From NCBI GenBank assembly GCA_944321925.1, contig CALUND010000011.1, positions 62,001-126,000 of the forward strand: a stretch of 64,000 nucleotides of DNA. The letters are read 5' to 3'. Origin of the DNA: an uncultured Rikenellaceae bacterium (lineage in GTDB: Bacteria > Bacteroidota > Bacteroidia > Bacteroidales > Rikenellaceae). The notes below the pieces were generated by a model. The model did no database searches, was not told the origin of the DNA, and saw only the letters and a list, made by a program, of their open reading frames with translations. Made by a program: the position numbers and the translations under genes. Within the stretch, counting starts at the first letter, position 1; the number at the start of each line of letters is the position of its first letter. Shown here one piece after another: positions 45,862 to 54,737 of the stretch.

Positions 45862-48471
45862 ATGAGAGAGACAGAGAGCACACAAAAAAAGAGAAACAGA
45901 AAACCGCGTCGCATTCAACTGACCGAAACGCAACGCTGGGTAGCAGGCATCATCCTGCTGTTTTTTGCCATCTACCTGCTTTTCGTCTCGATCAACTACT
46001 GCTTTACCTGGAGCGCCGACCAAAGTGCCGTCTCGTTTGATTCGGACGATGGAGCGATCTCCAACGGCGGAGGTTCGCTCGGGGCCAAAATGGGAGAGCT
46101 GTTGATCGGCCGAGGATGCGGACTTTTCGGTCTGGCCGTACCCGTTGTGCTGCTGATCCTCGCGTTGCGTATCCTGCGATACCGTCCGGCCTACTTAGAA
46201 AGGTCCGTACGCATTTCCCTGATTGCAATGCTGATAGGCACGATCACCTTAGGTTTTGCTTTCGGTATGAAATGGGGTGTTTTCGGTTCCGGTCTCGGCG
46301 GTGCGCTCGGCATCTACGCTGCGATGTGGCTGAAAGGAATCATCGGCCCGGTAGGTACGGGATTGCTGCTGCTCTGCAGCTGGATCCTGCTGGCCGTCTA
46401 CATCAACCGACGTACCATCTCCGTGGTCAACCGCGTGGGCGGTGTCATTGCCGACAGCGGTGCCAAAGTAGGCGAGGCCACGAAAGAGTTCGTCCACCAT
46501 CACATGGGTGGAGAGGCATCGTCCCATGCCGGCGAATCCCTCCCGGAGGAGGATGAGCAAAACCCGGCCGATGAAACCGACAAAGAGGAGACCGAGACCA
46601 TCTACAGCCACGAGCAGATCGCCGACGACCTGCAGAAAGAGTTGAGCGATCTTGCCACCTCCGAGGAGGAGCCAAAGGGCGACGATTCGTTCTTCGAAAT
46701 CACCGACTCCCGCGAACAGGCCGAACAGGAACGAGTCGCGGAAGAGGAGCCGTCGGGAGAACGAACGGACGACGAGACGCCTCGCACCTTCTCCCACGGG
46801 GAGTTCGAAGTGATCGATCTCGGTGGCAATACCCCCTCTTCAGGCAACAAACTGGGCCCGGGCGGCGTCGTGATGTCGGATGTAGCCGTCGACGAGAACG
46901 GCATGGACATCCTCGTTCCGGCCCAGAAAGATGCCGAAATCGAGGAGGACGAGATGGAAAACCTCTACGATCCGCTCAAGGAACTCTCTTCGTACCGTCG
47001 CCCCGAGATCGAAAGTATTCTCCAGAATCACAGTGTCGATGTCACGGTCACCGAAGAAGAGGTCCGTGCGAACAAAGACCAGATCGTGCAGACGCTCCGT
47101 AATTTCGGCATCCAGATCGACCGCATCAAAGCGACGATCGGCCCCACGGTGACGCTCTACGAAATCGTTCCCGCCGCAGGAGTCAAGATCTCCAAGATCC
47201 GCGGATTGGAGCAGGATATCGCCCTCAGTCTCAAGGCGCTCGGCATTCGTATCATTGCGCCGATACCGGGCAAGGGGACCATCGGCATCGAAGTTCCCAA
47301 CCGCGACCGGGAGATCGTCTCCATGTATTCGGTCATCAAATCGATCAAGTTCCAGGACAGCAAGGCGGAACTGCCGATCGTCCTGGGCAAGACGATCCAA
47401 AACGAGACTTTCGTCCTCGACCTGACCAAAATGCCCCACCTGCTCGTTGCCGGAGCTACTGGACAGGGCAAGAGCGTCGGATTGAATGCAATCATCGCTT
47501 CGCTGCTCTACAAGAAACATCCGGCCGAGCTGAAATTCGTCATGGTGGACCCCAAAAAGGTCGAACTGTCGCTCTATGCACGACTCGAAAAACATTTCCT
47601 GGCGAAGATGGAGAGCGAAGAGGAGGCCATCCTGACCGACACCCAAAAGGTGGTCTACACACTCAATTCGCTCTGCAACGAGATGGAGGCCCGCTACGAA
47701 CTGCTGCGCAAAGCCGAAGTAAAGAAGATCTCGGAATACAATCAGAAATTCATCAACCGGCGCCTCAACCCAAAGAAAGGACACCGGTTCCTGCCCTACA
47801 TCGTCGTGGTGATCGATGAGTTCGCCGACATGATCATGACGGCCGGTAAAGAGGTCGAACAGCCCATCACGCGACTCGCCCAACTGGCCCGAGCTGTCGG
47901 TATCCACCTCATCATCGCCACGCAACGTCCCGACGTCAAGGTGATCACGGGCCTGATCAAGGCCAACTTCCCGGCCCGCATCGCTTTCCGCGTCACATCG
48001 ATCGTCGACTCGCGTACCATTCTCGACCAGACCGGAGCCAATCAATTGATCGGGCAGGGCGACATGCTCGTCTCGCTCAACGGCGAAATCACCCGTGTCC
48101 AATGCGCCTTCATCGACACCCCGGAAATCGAAGCACTGACCGAAGCCATCGGCAAACAACGCGGCTATCCGAGCGCCTACCTGTTGCCGGATTATGTGCC
48201 GGAAGGAACCGACAACGGTCCCGGCGGTGAACTCCTCGACGTGGACAAAATGTTTGGGGAAGTGGCACGATTCGTCGTAAACAGTCAGCAGGGATCGACC
48301 TCCAACATCCAACGCCACTTCGCCATCGGATACAACCGGGCCGGACGCCTGATGGATCAACTGGAACGGGCGGGAATCGTCGGTCGCGCCGAGGGCAGCA
48401 AACCGCGCGAGGTTCTCGTCTCCGATCCGACCCGTCTGGAAAGCATACTCAACGACTTAGGTATCGACTGA
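45862..48471 (+). CDS. ftsK: DNA translocase FtsK
   Basis: 869 residues. Four transmembrane helices in the first about 175 residues, an acidic linker (about 200-350), then the motor: Walker A GATGQGKSVGLN (about residue 528), Walker B VVVIDEFADMI and ATQRPDVKVITG. The C-terminal gamma winged helix (about 800-869, GSTSNIQRHFAIGYNRAGRLMDQL) reads KOPS-like polar sites. FtsK pumps chromosome ends at the division septum and drives XerCD dimer resolution, in line with co-located topo IV genes. A weak TACCTTCG box lies 24 nt upstream. Confidence 0.95.
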   Translation: MRETESTQKKRNRKPRRIQLTETQRWVAGIILLFFAIYLLFVSINYCFTWSADQSAVSFDSDDGAISNGGGSLGAKMGELLIGRGCGLFGLAVPVVLLILALRILRYRPAYLERSVRISLIAMLIGTITLGFAFGMKWGVFGSGLGGALGIYAAMWLKGIIGPVGTGLLLLCSWILLAVYINRRTISVVNRVGGVIADSGAKVGEATKEFVHHHMGGEASSHAGESLPEEDEQNPADETDKEETETIYSHEQIADDLQKELSDLATSEEEPKGDDSFFEITDSREQAEQERVAEEEPSGERTDDETPRTFSHGEFEVIDLGGNTPSSGNKLGPGGVVMSDVAVDENGMDILVPAQKDAEIEEDEMENLYDPLKELSSYRRPEIESILQNHSVDVTVTEEEVRANKDQIVQTLRNFGIQIDRIKATIGPTVTLYEIVPAAGVKISKIRGLEQDIALSLKALGIRIIAPIPGKGTIGIEVPNRDREIVSMYSVIKSIKFQDSKAELPIVLGKTIQNETFVLDLTKMPHLLVAGATGQGKSVGLNAIIASLLYKKHPAELKFVMVDPKKVELSLYARLEKHFLAKMESEEEAILTDTQKVVYTLNSLCNEMEARYELLRKAEVKKISEYNQKFINRRLNPKKGHRFLPYIVVVIDEFADMIMTAGKEVEQPITRLAQLARAVGIHLIIATQRPDVKVITGLIKANFPARIAFRVTSIVDSRTILDQTGANQLIGQGDMLVSLNGEITRVQCAFIDTPEIEALTEAIGKQRGYPSAYLLPDYVPEGTDNGPGGELLDVDKMFGEVARFVVNSQQGSTSNIQRHFAIGYNRAGRLMDQLERAGIVGRAEGSKPREVLVSDPTRLESILNDLGID

Positions 48472-48476
48472 CAGCC

Positions 48477-49103
48477 ATGAAACGACTTCTGCTCCTACTC
48501 CTTATCCTATGCAACGGTACGTTGCTCATGGGTGACGAACGTTCGGATGCCCTGCTCAAGAAGGTAGCCGATCAGATCCAAAGTTTAGGCGACTACCGGG
48601 TGTCGTTCCGCACGACCGTAGACGGCGAAAGCATCGAAGGCGAATATTACGTAAGCGGCGAGAAGTACTGCATTCAGGCAACCGGGCTCGAAGTGATCTG
48701 CGACGGAAGTGCCAAATACGAAATCAGTACCACGAACCGGGAGGTCGTTATCGATCCGATCGATCCGGAAGACCGCACCATTCTGGGCAACCCGACCCGC
48801 ATTTTCGATTTCCTCGACGGCAGTTATACCCACACCTATGTCGGCGACGAAACCGTGAAGGGGGAGCGTATGCACCGAATCGAGCTGCAAAGGGCACGGC
48901 CCGATCAACAGACAGAGAAACTGACGGTCTTTCTGGATCGGACCAGCGGACTGCCCGTCGAACTGATCTATTACCTGGACAACATAAATACCGACGCCAC
49001 GGTAGAGATTCTCTCCATTGAGAAAATGCAAAACAGCGATCCGGCACTCTTCTCTTTCGATCGCAAAAAATACAGAGGCTACGAAGTGATCGACTTCCGA
49101 TAG
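48477..49103 (+). CDS. lolA: Outer-membrane lipoprotein carrier protein LolA
   Basis: 208 residues with a signal peptide (MKRLLLLLLILCNGTLLMG). The mature part shows the LolA/LolB half-barrel pattern: VSFRTTVDGESIEGEYYVSGEKYCI, then ISTTNREVVIDPIDPED and VFLDRTSGLPVELIY. LolA ferries lipoproteins across the periplasm after release by LolCDE (lolD at 20357). It is 5 nt after ftsK and ends the plus-strand run; this family often follows ftsK in Bacteroidota. Confidence 0.88.
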   Translation: MKRLLLLLLILCNGTLLMGDERSDALLKKVADQIQSLGDYRVSFRTTVDGESIEGEYYVSGEKYCIQATGLEVICDGSAKYEISTTNREVVIDPIDPEDRTILGNPTRIFDFLDGSYTHTYVGDETVKGERMHRIELQRARPDQQTEKLTVFLDRTSGLPVELIYYLDNINTDATVEILSIEKMQNSDPALFSFDRKKYRGYEVIDFR

Positions 49104-49261
49104 AAGCCTACTCGACCGGAGAACCGAAACGGCAAACCGCCGCCCGGGTTCATCTCATTCTCCGATGGCGCTCCACATGCTATTTTTCTGTTATCATTGT
49201 CTTCAGACCATCGAACAGGATCTGTGACACCAAGCGTTGTCGGAGCCAAAGATTCGCCGGA

Positions 49262-50473
49262 CTATTTTCCGACATTCAGCCAGGTTAATTTCTTCCACAA
49301 CCACTCCAGCGGTCCCTGCCTGTGGTTCGCAAGCCACAGACGGCTGGCTGGCTGCATCACCATGAACATGCCTATGGCGATCAGCAGGCAGACGGTCGCT
49401 CCCGTATATTGATAGAGATTCAACCCGAAACCATAGAACAGAGATACCCCGATGATCGACTGCAGGATATAGTTCGTAAGACTCATACGACCGAACGGAA
49501 TGAACATCCGCTGGAATTTATAGCCGGCACCCCGGTCGTACCAAAGCAGCACGAAGCAGCCCGCCAGGAAACACATGAACAGGAAGTTGCAGATCGACGG
49601 AATCGCTATGTCGAGCGGCATGAGCAGGGCACGATCATCCCCGACCATCCCCGGATAGGCCACTCGCAAAACATATAACGGAACGAATGCCACCGCCGAC
49701 CACAAGGTGATCTGTTTCCAGCGAGCTATCGACTCCGGACGATTCTCGAACAGCGAAAGCCTTCCGGCCACCAGTCCGAACAGGAAGAGTCCTCCGATCT
49801 GACAGATCCGTCCGTTTTCGATCTGCCAAAGGTTTCCGTAGAGCTGTCCGTAGGTGATGTTCGAGCGCACGACCTCCCAGAAATTGCCCGACTCCATTAC
49901 GGGCTTGGCAAAAGCAGCGTAGGTCATCCAGTTGTCGCCATATTCGAAGAAGGGGATATCGCACAGATAACAACAGATTCTGACCCATTCGATAGGTTGC
50001 AGGATCAGGATCGAGGCCAGAATCAGGAGCGTTCTCGTAGACAAACGCGACACCGAAACCAAAAACAGCCCCATCACCGCATACAGGAGCAGGATGTCGC
50101 CGTTGTAGAACAACGAATGCAACTGAGAAAACAGCGCCAAGAGGACCATCCGCCAAACAAACCGGCCCCGAAAAGGAATTCCCCGCATCTCGGCATTGCG
50201 GGACTGGACGTAGAAACTAAAACCGAAAAGGAGAGAAAAGGCCGAAAAAGCCTTTCCCGCCATCAAAAACCAGACGGCATCCCAAATCCCCTTGTCCAAC
50301 GCGGTCAGCCACGAGGGATAGTTCTCCGGAATGTAATACAAATTGTAGTGCTCGCAACAATGCACCACCACAATTGCAAACAAGGCGAGACCTCGCAGGG
50401 CATCCACAACCTCTATGCGACGACTGCCCGGGACATTCCGTTCGACAACGTTCGGTTCATTTTTCATGCGCAC
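49262..50473 (-). CDS. DUF418 family integral membrane protein
   Basis: 403 residues with about ten hydrophobic helices. The N-terminal RIEVVDALRGLALFAIVVVHC is the hallmark of the DUF418/acyltransferase-3-like membrane family (opening Asp-Arg-Gly), and the C-terminal FIPFGRMSLTNYILQS and NHRQGPLEWLWKKLTW are the DUF418 domain. Function unknown; a role in transport or modification of a membrane-associated compound is speculation. A second Met lies two codons in. It stands alone. Confidence 0.88.
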   Translation of the reverse strand: MRMKNEPNVVERNVPGSRRIEVVDALRGLALFAIVVVHCCEHYNLYYIPENYPSWLTALDKGIWDAVWFLMAGKAFSAFSLLFGFSFYVQSRNAEMRGIPFRGRFVWRMVLLALFSQLHSLFYNGDILLLYAVMGLFLVSVSRLSTRTLLILASILILQPIEWVRICCYLCDIPFFEYGDNWMTYAAFAKPVMESGNFWEVVRSNITYGQLYGNLWQIENGRICQIGGLFLFGLVAGRLSLFENRPESIARWKQITLWSAVAFVPLYVLRVAYPGMVGDDRALLMPLDIAIPSICNFLFMCFLAGCFVLLWYDRGAGYKFQRMFIPFGRMSLTNYILQSIIGVSLFYGFGLNLYQYTGATVCLLIAIGMFMVMQPASRLWLANHRQGPLEWLWKKLTWLNVGK

Positions 50474-50601
50474 AACAAAATCTCCTCGACATCCTTGTTA
50501 GGGGACTGGGCCGAATTCGCCGGCTAATATACGAAAAAAGCACGACACAACAGCCGAACGGACTTTTTTCACGAGACTCTGGCGCTCCGAGCAGAACAAA
50601 A

Positions 50602-50629
50602 ACCTCCCTGTCGTAACCGACAGGGAGGT
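50602..50629 (-). terminator. Terminator after the frameshifted lipoprotein gene
   Basis: Perfect stem ACCTCCCTGTCG / CGACAGGGAGGT with a 4-nt loop, followed on the minus strand by TTTTGTTC. 25 nt past the stop at 50655. Confidence 0.9.
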
Positions 50630-50654
50630 CCGATCATTTCAAGAGGGGAGGGTA

Positions 50655-51429
50655 TTACATATCCGACATCGCAGACGCAAATTTCGCCGTGATTCGGGAG
50701 TAACGGGCAACCTGATCGGAAGACAAATCGCCCGAGGCCTGTTCGAGTTTCTCGCCCAGTTCCTGAGCGGTCTCCATCAACGACACCAAATCGGACATCG
50801 CGCTCAGGTCGCCTTCTGCCGCCTTTTTAGCACAAGCAATATATTCATCCGCATATTTCTCGTAATCATCCAGAATCTCATCCCAGTCATCGGAGCCCCC
50901 TTGTGACGTCCCGCTCTTTGTCAGATTCAGGTCAATCGATATGTCGAAATTCTCGATCTGCTCCAAAATGCCGGTCTCGCCCAAAAGAGCATAAGAGAAC
51001 TTCAACGTGTTCTTATCTCCGACCGCCGAACTCATGATGGTAGTTATGACCTCGGGATTTTCCAGTTTCAGATCGACATCTTCGCCCTTTTCGTTCTTAA
51101 TGTACTTATTGTCAGCATCCAGCACCGACAAGAAAGATTCATCTATTTCGTCGACATGCATATTCGGGAAGTTCTTGATCGTCTTTACAGGGACCTCGAC
51201 AACCAGTTTATCGTCTACGACAGAAAATTTGTAGAAACCATCCTCCACGGACAGATAGTCGTCGATCTCATCGCTTCCCGAGCCGAACCAATCATCTTCA
51301 TCCTCATAATAGTTCAAGTCTCCGTAGATGTCGATCTCCCGGACCGCCACTTTTTTGCTGCTTCCGCCGCCACAGCAGGCATGCTGCCATCACGCTGCAC
51401 GCAACTCCCGTTTTCAATAAACGTTTCAT
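50655..51429 (-). pseudogene. Hypothetical lipoprotein gene split by a one-base frameshift
   Basis: From ATG 51427-51429 the minus strand encodes a signal MKRLLKTGVACSVMAACLL and then leaves the coding frame (WRRKQQKSG). Shifting by one base near 51368-51372 restores GGGSSKKVAVREIDIYG and a 231-residue acidic, secreted-type protein (50655-51350) ending in helices (DDYEKYADEYIACAKKAAEG). The expected lipidated form is CLLCGGGSSKK. A missing base after TG of the second Cys codon accounts for it; an A6 run is adjacent. No family is recognised. It has a good terminator. Confidence 0.75.
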
Positions 51430-52082
51430 AATTGTGTTGTTTTTTTCTTCGCCTACTCTGTGAATAAGGTTTTCGGCTTCCCCTTTTTGCGGTTCCATGG
51501 ACAAGGGGATAAAAAGAAAGCGCAAGAGCCGTTGTGTTCTACTCTGACAGGCTCTGGTAAACCTCGGGAAATAGAAAAGCAACAGCCCCGCGCCATAATG
51601 AGATGACGTGAGGTAAATCGCTTATTCCTTCCCTAAAAATTGTACCAGAATTCGTCAGAGGAATAAGGCTCGAACACTTCCGTGTTCTATCCGTATGTCT
51701 GCCCGCCTTGCAGCAGGCACCTCAAAGATAGGTATTTTTGCCCAAATACAGATGGTTTTCTGCAGCACAATCTGCCACAAAGAGCATTTCCGCCGCCAAA
51801 CGCGCTGTTACGTCGTCCGGGATATTGCAGAAAGGCTACTCTTCGGTCTTTTACAATCGGCCATTTCGTATAACTGGGGGCACTTTTCCCTAAAGACAGG
51901 AGCGTCATCCGGATATGCCTGCAAGATTCGATGATTCCCGACCGAGGAACTCGCACGGCACTGCGATGAATTCATTTTCAACGGATCCGCCCCATCGAAG
52001 AGCCCCCTTTTGAAGCGTGAACATCTTTTGGGAAACAGAAGATGCAAACATAGAGGAAACCACCTTCCTCTGCGCATCTCAC
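51430..52082. other. Gene-poor region upstream of the split lipoprotein gene
   Basis: About 650 nt. Two exact -7 boxes face away from each other at 51723-51730 (minus, TATCTTTG) and 51733-51740 (plus, TATTTTTG). A nested hairpin (GATGC/GCATC enclosing AGAGGAA/TTCCTCT) is at about 52040-52077. The open frames (such as 51687-51956 minus) show no recognisable protein. Confidence 0.5.
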
Positions 52083-52120
52083 AAAAAGAAGTGCGACAAT
52101 CGAAATTGCCGCACTTCTTT
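52083..52120 (-). terminator. Terminator of the ECF sigma operon
   Basis: AAAAAGAAGTGCG pairs with CGCACTTCTTTTT around an inner CAAT/ATTG stem; on the minus strand it ends in TTTTTGTGAG. 31 nt past the stop at 52151. Confidence 0.85.
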
Positions 52121-52150
52121 TTTAATCCGAACTCCTCTTTCATACCCGAT

Positions 52151-52555
52151 TCATACCCGACACATCCGCCAGGGAGCCCATATAAATCGGAAAACCAGAT
52201 AAAAAATACCTACGATAATGGCGATCATCAAGCAGATGGAAAACTGAGAGAAACAAAATTCCAGCAACTCCATCGGAGTCGGTGATGCAGCCGTCCCGGC
52301 GACCGGCATGGACACAAAATTCGGAACAGCGTAGCTCAGGAACCATCCTACTACAAAGGCAAAAATCACCATGCTGACCAACGACCAGAAGAACATGCGT
52401 CTCTCTCTGCCCAAGGCCCGTGCGAGCATCCTCGCCGCGATCTGATTCATGACCCGCTCGGTAAAATCGTTCGACACCTTCGGTTCACGCTCCTGGGCCC
52501 CTTTGATCAGGCGATGAATATTCGGATATTCCTGTGGAGTCATCTCTTTTTCCAT
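52151..52555 (-). CDS. Small membrane protein, candidate anti-sigma factor
   Basis: 134 residues from Met at 52555 (MEKEMTPQEYPNIHRLI); an ATG four codons earlier is possible. The cytoplasmic N-terminus (about 60 residues, helical, ending NQIAARMLARALGRERR) is followed by two transmembrane helices (about 60-80 and 100-125). The gene starts 15 nt after the ECF sigma stop. No zinc anti-sigma motif (HxxxCxxC) is present, so the anti-sigma role rests on position and topology only. Confidence 0.7.
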   Translation of the reverse strand: MEKEMTPQEYPNIHRLIKGAQEREPKVSNDFTERVMNQIAARMLARALGRERRMFFWSLVSMVIFAFVVGWFLSYAVPNFVSMPVAGTAASPTPMELLEFCFSQFSICLMIAIIVGIFYLVFRFIWAPWRMCRV

Positions 52556-52570
52556 CCTTCGTCCCATTGC

Positions 52571-53101
52571 TCAACCCTCCATTAATATTTTCAACTTACA
52601 GCGGATTCGGTGAAGCCGCGTTTTTATATTCGATTGCGTTCCATTCACGATGTAGGAAATTTCGGCGATCGATCGCTCCTCCATGTAAAAGAGTTTGAGC
52701 AGCGCCTGATCCGCCGGCGGCAGTTTCTCGATGGCCGCTTCCATCCGTTCGATCCTGCCTTCATTAAAATCGGGCTCATCCGTATCGGGCAGGGCCGCAA
52801 TGCGACCTTCGTCGAGCGACGTCTCACGCCGATTTGCACCTCGCAACGCAGAGATCGCCGTCGTATAGGCTATCCGGAAGAGCCACGTCGAGAAAGCGCT
52901 CTCGCCCCGAAAACGGTGCAACTTTTCGAAGACCTTGACGAATACATCCTGAGCCACCTCTTCGGCCGATGCCCGATCTCCTACGATTCCGACAATCAGA
53001 GAGAATACCCGCTGGGAATAGCGATCCACAATAACGGCATAGAGCTCGTCCTCTCCGTCCAATATCCTGCGGATACACTCTTTATCTGCCGGTCCGTTCA
53101 T
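52571..53101 (-). CDS. ECF-type RNA polymerase sigma factor
   Basis: 176 residues. Region 2 shows LYAVIVDRYSQRVFSLIVGIVGDRASAEEVAQDVFVKVFEKLHRF (abridged here as RYSQRVFSL and AEEVAQDVFVKVFE) and FSTWLFRIA; region 4 has LPPADQALLKLFYMEERS and the recognition helix QSNIKTRLHRI. It directs RNA polymerase to extracytoplasmic-stress promoters. Its own upstream region contains TGTAAC-N17-CGTC, and the divergent gene has TGTAAC-N16-CGTC, so auto-activation is likely. Followed by a putative membrane partner. Confidence 0.92.
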   Translation of the reverse strand: MNGPADKECIRRILDGEDELYAVIVDRYSQRVFSLIVGIVGDRASAEEVAQDVFVKVFEKLHRFRGESAFSTWLFRIAYTTAISALRGANRRETSLDEGRIAALPDTDEPDFNEGRIERMEAAIEKLPPADQALLKLFYMEERSIAEISYIVNGTQSNIKTRLHRIRCKLKILMEG

Positions 53102-53114
53102 TTCTTAATAATTT

Positions 53115-53141
53115 GACGCTTCTCGCCATGGAAAAGTTACA
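53115..53141 (-). promoter_or_regulatory. Candidate ECF promoter of the sigma factor operon
   Basis: Minus strand TGTAAC (53141-53136), a 17-nt spacer and CGTC (53118-53115): the layout of ECF promoters such as those of Bacillus SigX/SigW. The -10 part lies 14 nt before the start codon, giving a very short leader. Confidence 0.6.
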
Positions 53142-53174
53142 AAAAATATAGACAAATTATTTTTATTTCCTATC

Positions 53175-53200
53175 TGTAACCTTTTCGAATGTTTTGCGTC
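53175..53200 (+). promoter_or_regulatory. Candidate ECF promoter of the divergent membrane-protein gene
   Basis: TGTAAC (53175-53180), 16-nt spacer, CGTC (53197-53200), 64 nt before the ATG at 53265. The match to the opposing site in both halves, including the following CTTTTC-like bases, supports a shared sigma factor. Confidence 0.6.
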
Positions 53201-53264
53201 CAAAAGGCAGAAGTGAAAAACACCAGAAATATCTGAAACAATATCCCTCTAAAAATTCAGTCTT

Positions 53265-53651
53265 ATGTATTCTGTTTTTATCATCCCTACCATCTTCACT
53301 ATCGGCTTGTTCATCTGTATCGGCATAGGCAGTTATTTACGCTACAAGCGAACAGCTCTTTTAGCCCAACAATTCTCTCCCGATCAATTCAACAAATGGT
53401 ACCACAACATGCTGCTCTATAAAATCATCAGCAACCGGGGTTGGGCCCTTCGCTGGGGCGGTTTCATTGTGGGCGGCGGTATAGGATCTGCCCTCGGAGG
53501 TTGGATTCACATAGCCATGGGAAGTACGACACTTGCCTGCTTCCTAATCGCCGCCATCATCCTGATAGGCGCCGGAGCAGGACTCATCGGAGCCTATTTC
53601 CTCGAGCGAAAACTCGATCATTTAGTAGATAAGTTCGACCAACCGCAATAA
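53265..53651 (+). CDS. Small DUF6249-like membrane protein
   Basis: 128 residues. An N-terminal helix (MYSVFIIPTIFTIGLFICIGIG), a basic stretch with YHNMLLYKIISNRG, then two hydrophobic helices rich in Gly (WGGFIVGGGIGSALGGW and AAIILIGAGAGLIGAYF) and a short charged tail. This order suits the DUF6249-type membrane proteins that often stand next to ECF sigma genes in Bacteroidota. It is divergent from the sigma operon, with a matching promoter. Envelope-stress function inferred. Confidence 0.75.
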   Translation: MYSVFIIPTIFTIGLFICIGIGSYLRYKRTALLAQQFSPDQFNKWYHNMLLYKIISNRGWALRWGGFIVGGGIGSALGGWIHIAMGSTTLACFLIAAIILIGAGAGLIGAYFLERKLDHLVDKFDQPQ

Positions 53652-53678
53652 AATCCTCATAGTTTTCAGTGTCAAGAA

Positions 53679-53716
53679 GACGGCGACGATCGCAGGATCG
53701 TCGCCGTCGGATTTTT
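53679..53716 (+). terminator. Terminator after the small membrane-protein gene
   Basis: Perfect 13-bp stem GACGGCGACGATC / GATCGTCGCCGTC with loop GCAG, then GGATTTTT. Confidence 0.92.
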
Positions 53717-53800
53717 CAGACCCGTCTCAATTGCCTCCCGCAAAACGAGCCCATGGCCAGAAAAGCGAAAGACGATGCAGATTATCCCGTCGTTTTTTCT

Positions 53801-53808
53801 TAGTTTTG
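53801..53808 (+). promoter_or_regulatory. Promoter -7 box of the PASTA/rluD operon
   Basis: TAGTTTTG followed by C, exact consensus, 52 nt before the ATG at 53860. No clear -33 element. Confidence 0.6.
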
Positions 53809-53859
53809 CAAACGGATGGAAAAAGATCCGTCCGTTTGATTCAATTCGCTCAACTGCCT

Positions 53860-54729
53860 ATGAAAACCCTTCGGAAAATATTGGAAAAAATATCGGGCAA
53901 CGTCATTGCCCGCAACCTGATCCTCGCGATCTGCGCCGTGATCATCTTTATCTCCCTTCTATCGCTGCTGCTTAACCTGTTCACCCGCCACAACCAATAC
54001 AAGATCGTGCCCGATTTCGCAGGCAGACACCTGTCCGACGTAAACGCACAGGCAGAACGCGAACACCTCCGAATCGAGGTCACCGACTCGCTCTATGTTC
54101 CGATCTACGACGGAGGCATCGTTCTCGACCAGCAACCGGCTGCCGGAACCGAGGTAAAAAGCGGCCGACGCATATTCGTAACGGTGAATTCTTACCGGCA
54201 GAAAATCGTCACCGTGCCGTACGTCACGGGATTTTCATTGCGTCAGGCAAAAAATGTACTGGAGGTTGCCGGACTGGAAATCGCGGAATTGCGCTATGTC
54301 AACGACATCGCGACCAACAATGTGCTTCAGGAGTATTTCGAGGGCCGCCTCATCGAAAAAAACAGCAACTTGCAGGTCGAAGCCGGATCGGGAATCACGC
54401 TGGTTGTGGGGAAAGACTCTCTGACGGCTTCGGCGGAGATTCCGAAAGTGATCGGGCTGAAGCTGAATGAAGCCAAAAGCCGATTGTGGGAACGCGGCCT
54501 GAACGTCGGAAAGATTTCGTTCGACGAAGGAATCAATCTGCTCAACCAAAAGGACAGCCGCGTTTACGAGCAGAGTCCGGAACAGGGACAGAGTAGGGGA
54601 TTGGGCTCTTCCGTCTCGCTTCGGCTGACGCTCGACGAGAAAAAGGTGGCCGAATGCAGCGAACGCTCCGACCGTGCTGCCAAACGCCGCCAGCTCGAAA
54701 AACAGCAGGCGGCTGAAGAAGCGCTCTAA
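53860..54729 (+). CDS. Membrane-anchored PASTA domain protein
   Basis: 289 residues from Met at 53860 (MKTLRKILEKISGNVIARN). One transmembrane helix (about 18-43) anchors three PASTA domains in the periplasm: about 47-115 (IVPDFAGRHLSDVNAQA), 116-190 (TVPYVTGFSLRQAKNVLEVAGLE) and 195-270 (IPKVIGLKLNEAKSRLWERGLN). PASTA units bind uncrosslinked peptidoglycan or mediate protein contacts in PBPs and Ser/Thr kinases, but no kinase or PBP domain is attached here. The charged tail is lysine/alanine-rich. It is probably co-transcribed with rluD. Confidence 0.88.
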   Translation: MKTLRKILEKISGNVIARNLILAICAVIIFISLLSLLLNLFTRHNQYKIVPDFAGRHLSDVNAQAEREHLRIEVTDSLYVPIYDGGIVLDQQPAAGTEVKSGRRIFVTVNSYRQKIVTVPYVTGFSLRQAKNVLEVAGLEIAELRYVNDIATNNVLQEYFEGRLIEKNSNLQVEAGSGITLVVGKDSLTASAEIPKVIGLKLNEAKSRLWERGLNVGKISFDEGINLLNQKDSRVYEQSPEQGQSRGLGSSVSLRLTLDEKKVAECSERSDRAAKRRQLEKQQAAEEAL

Positions 54730-54737
54730 TATCCAAC

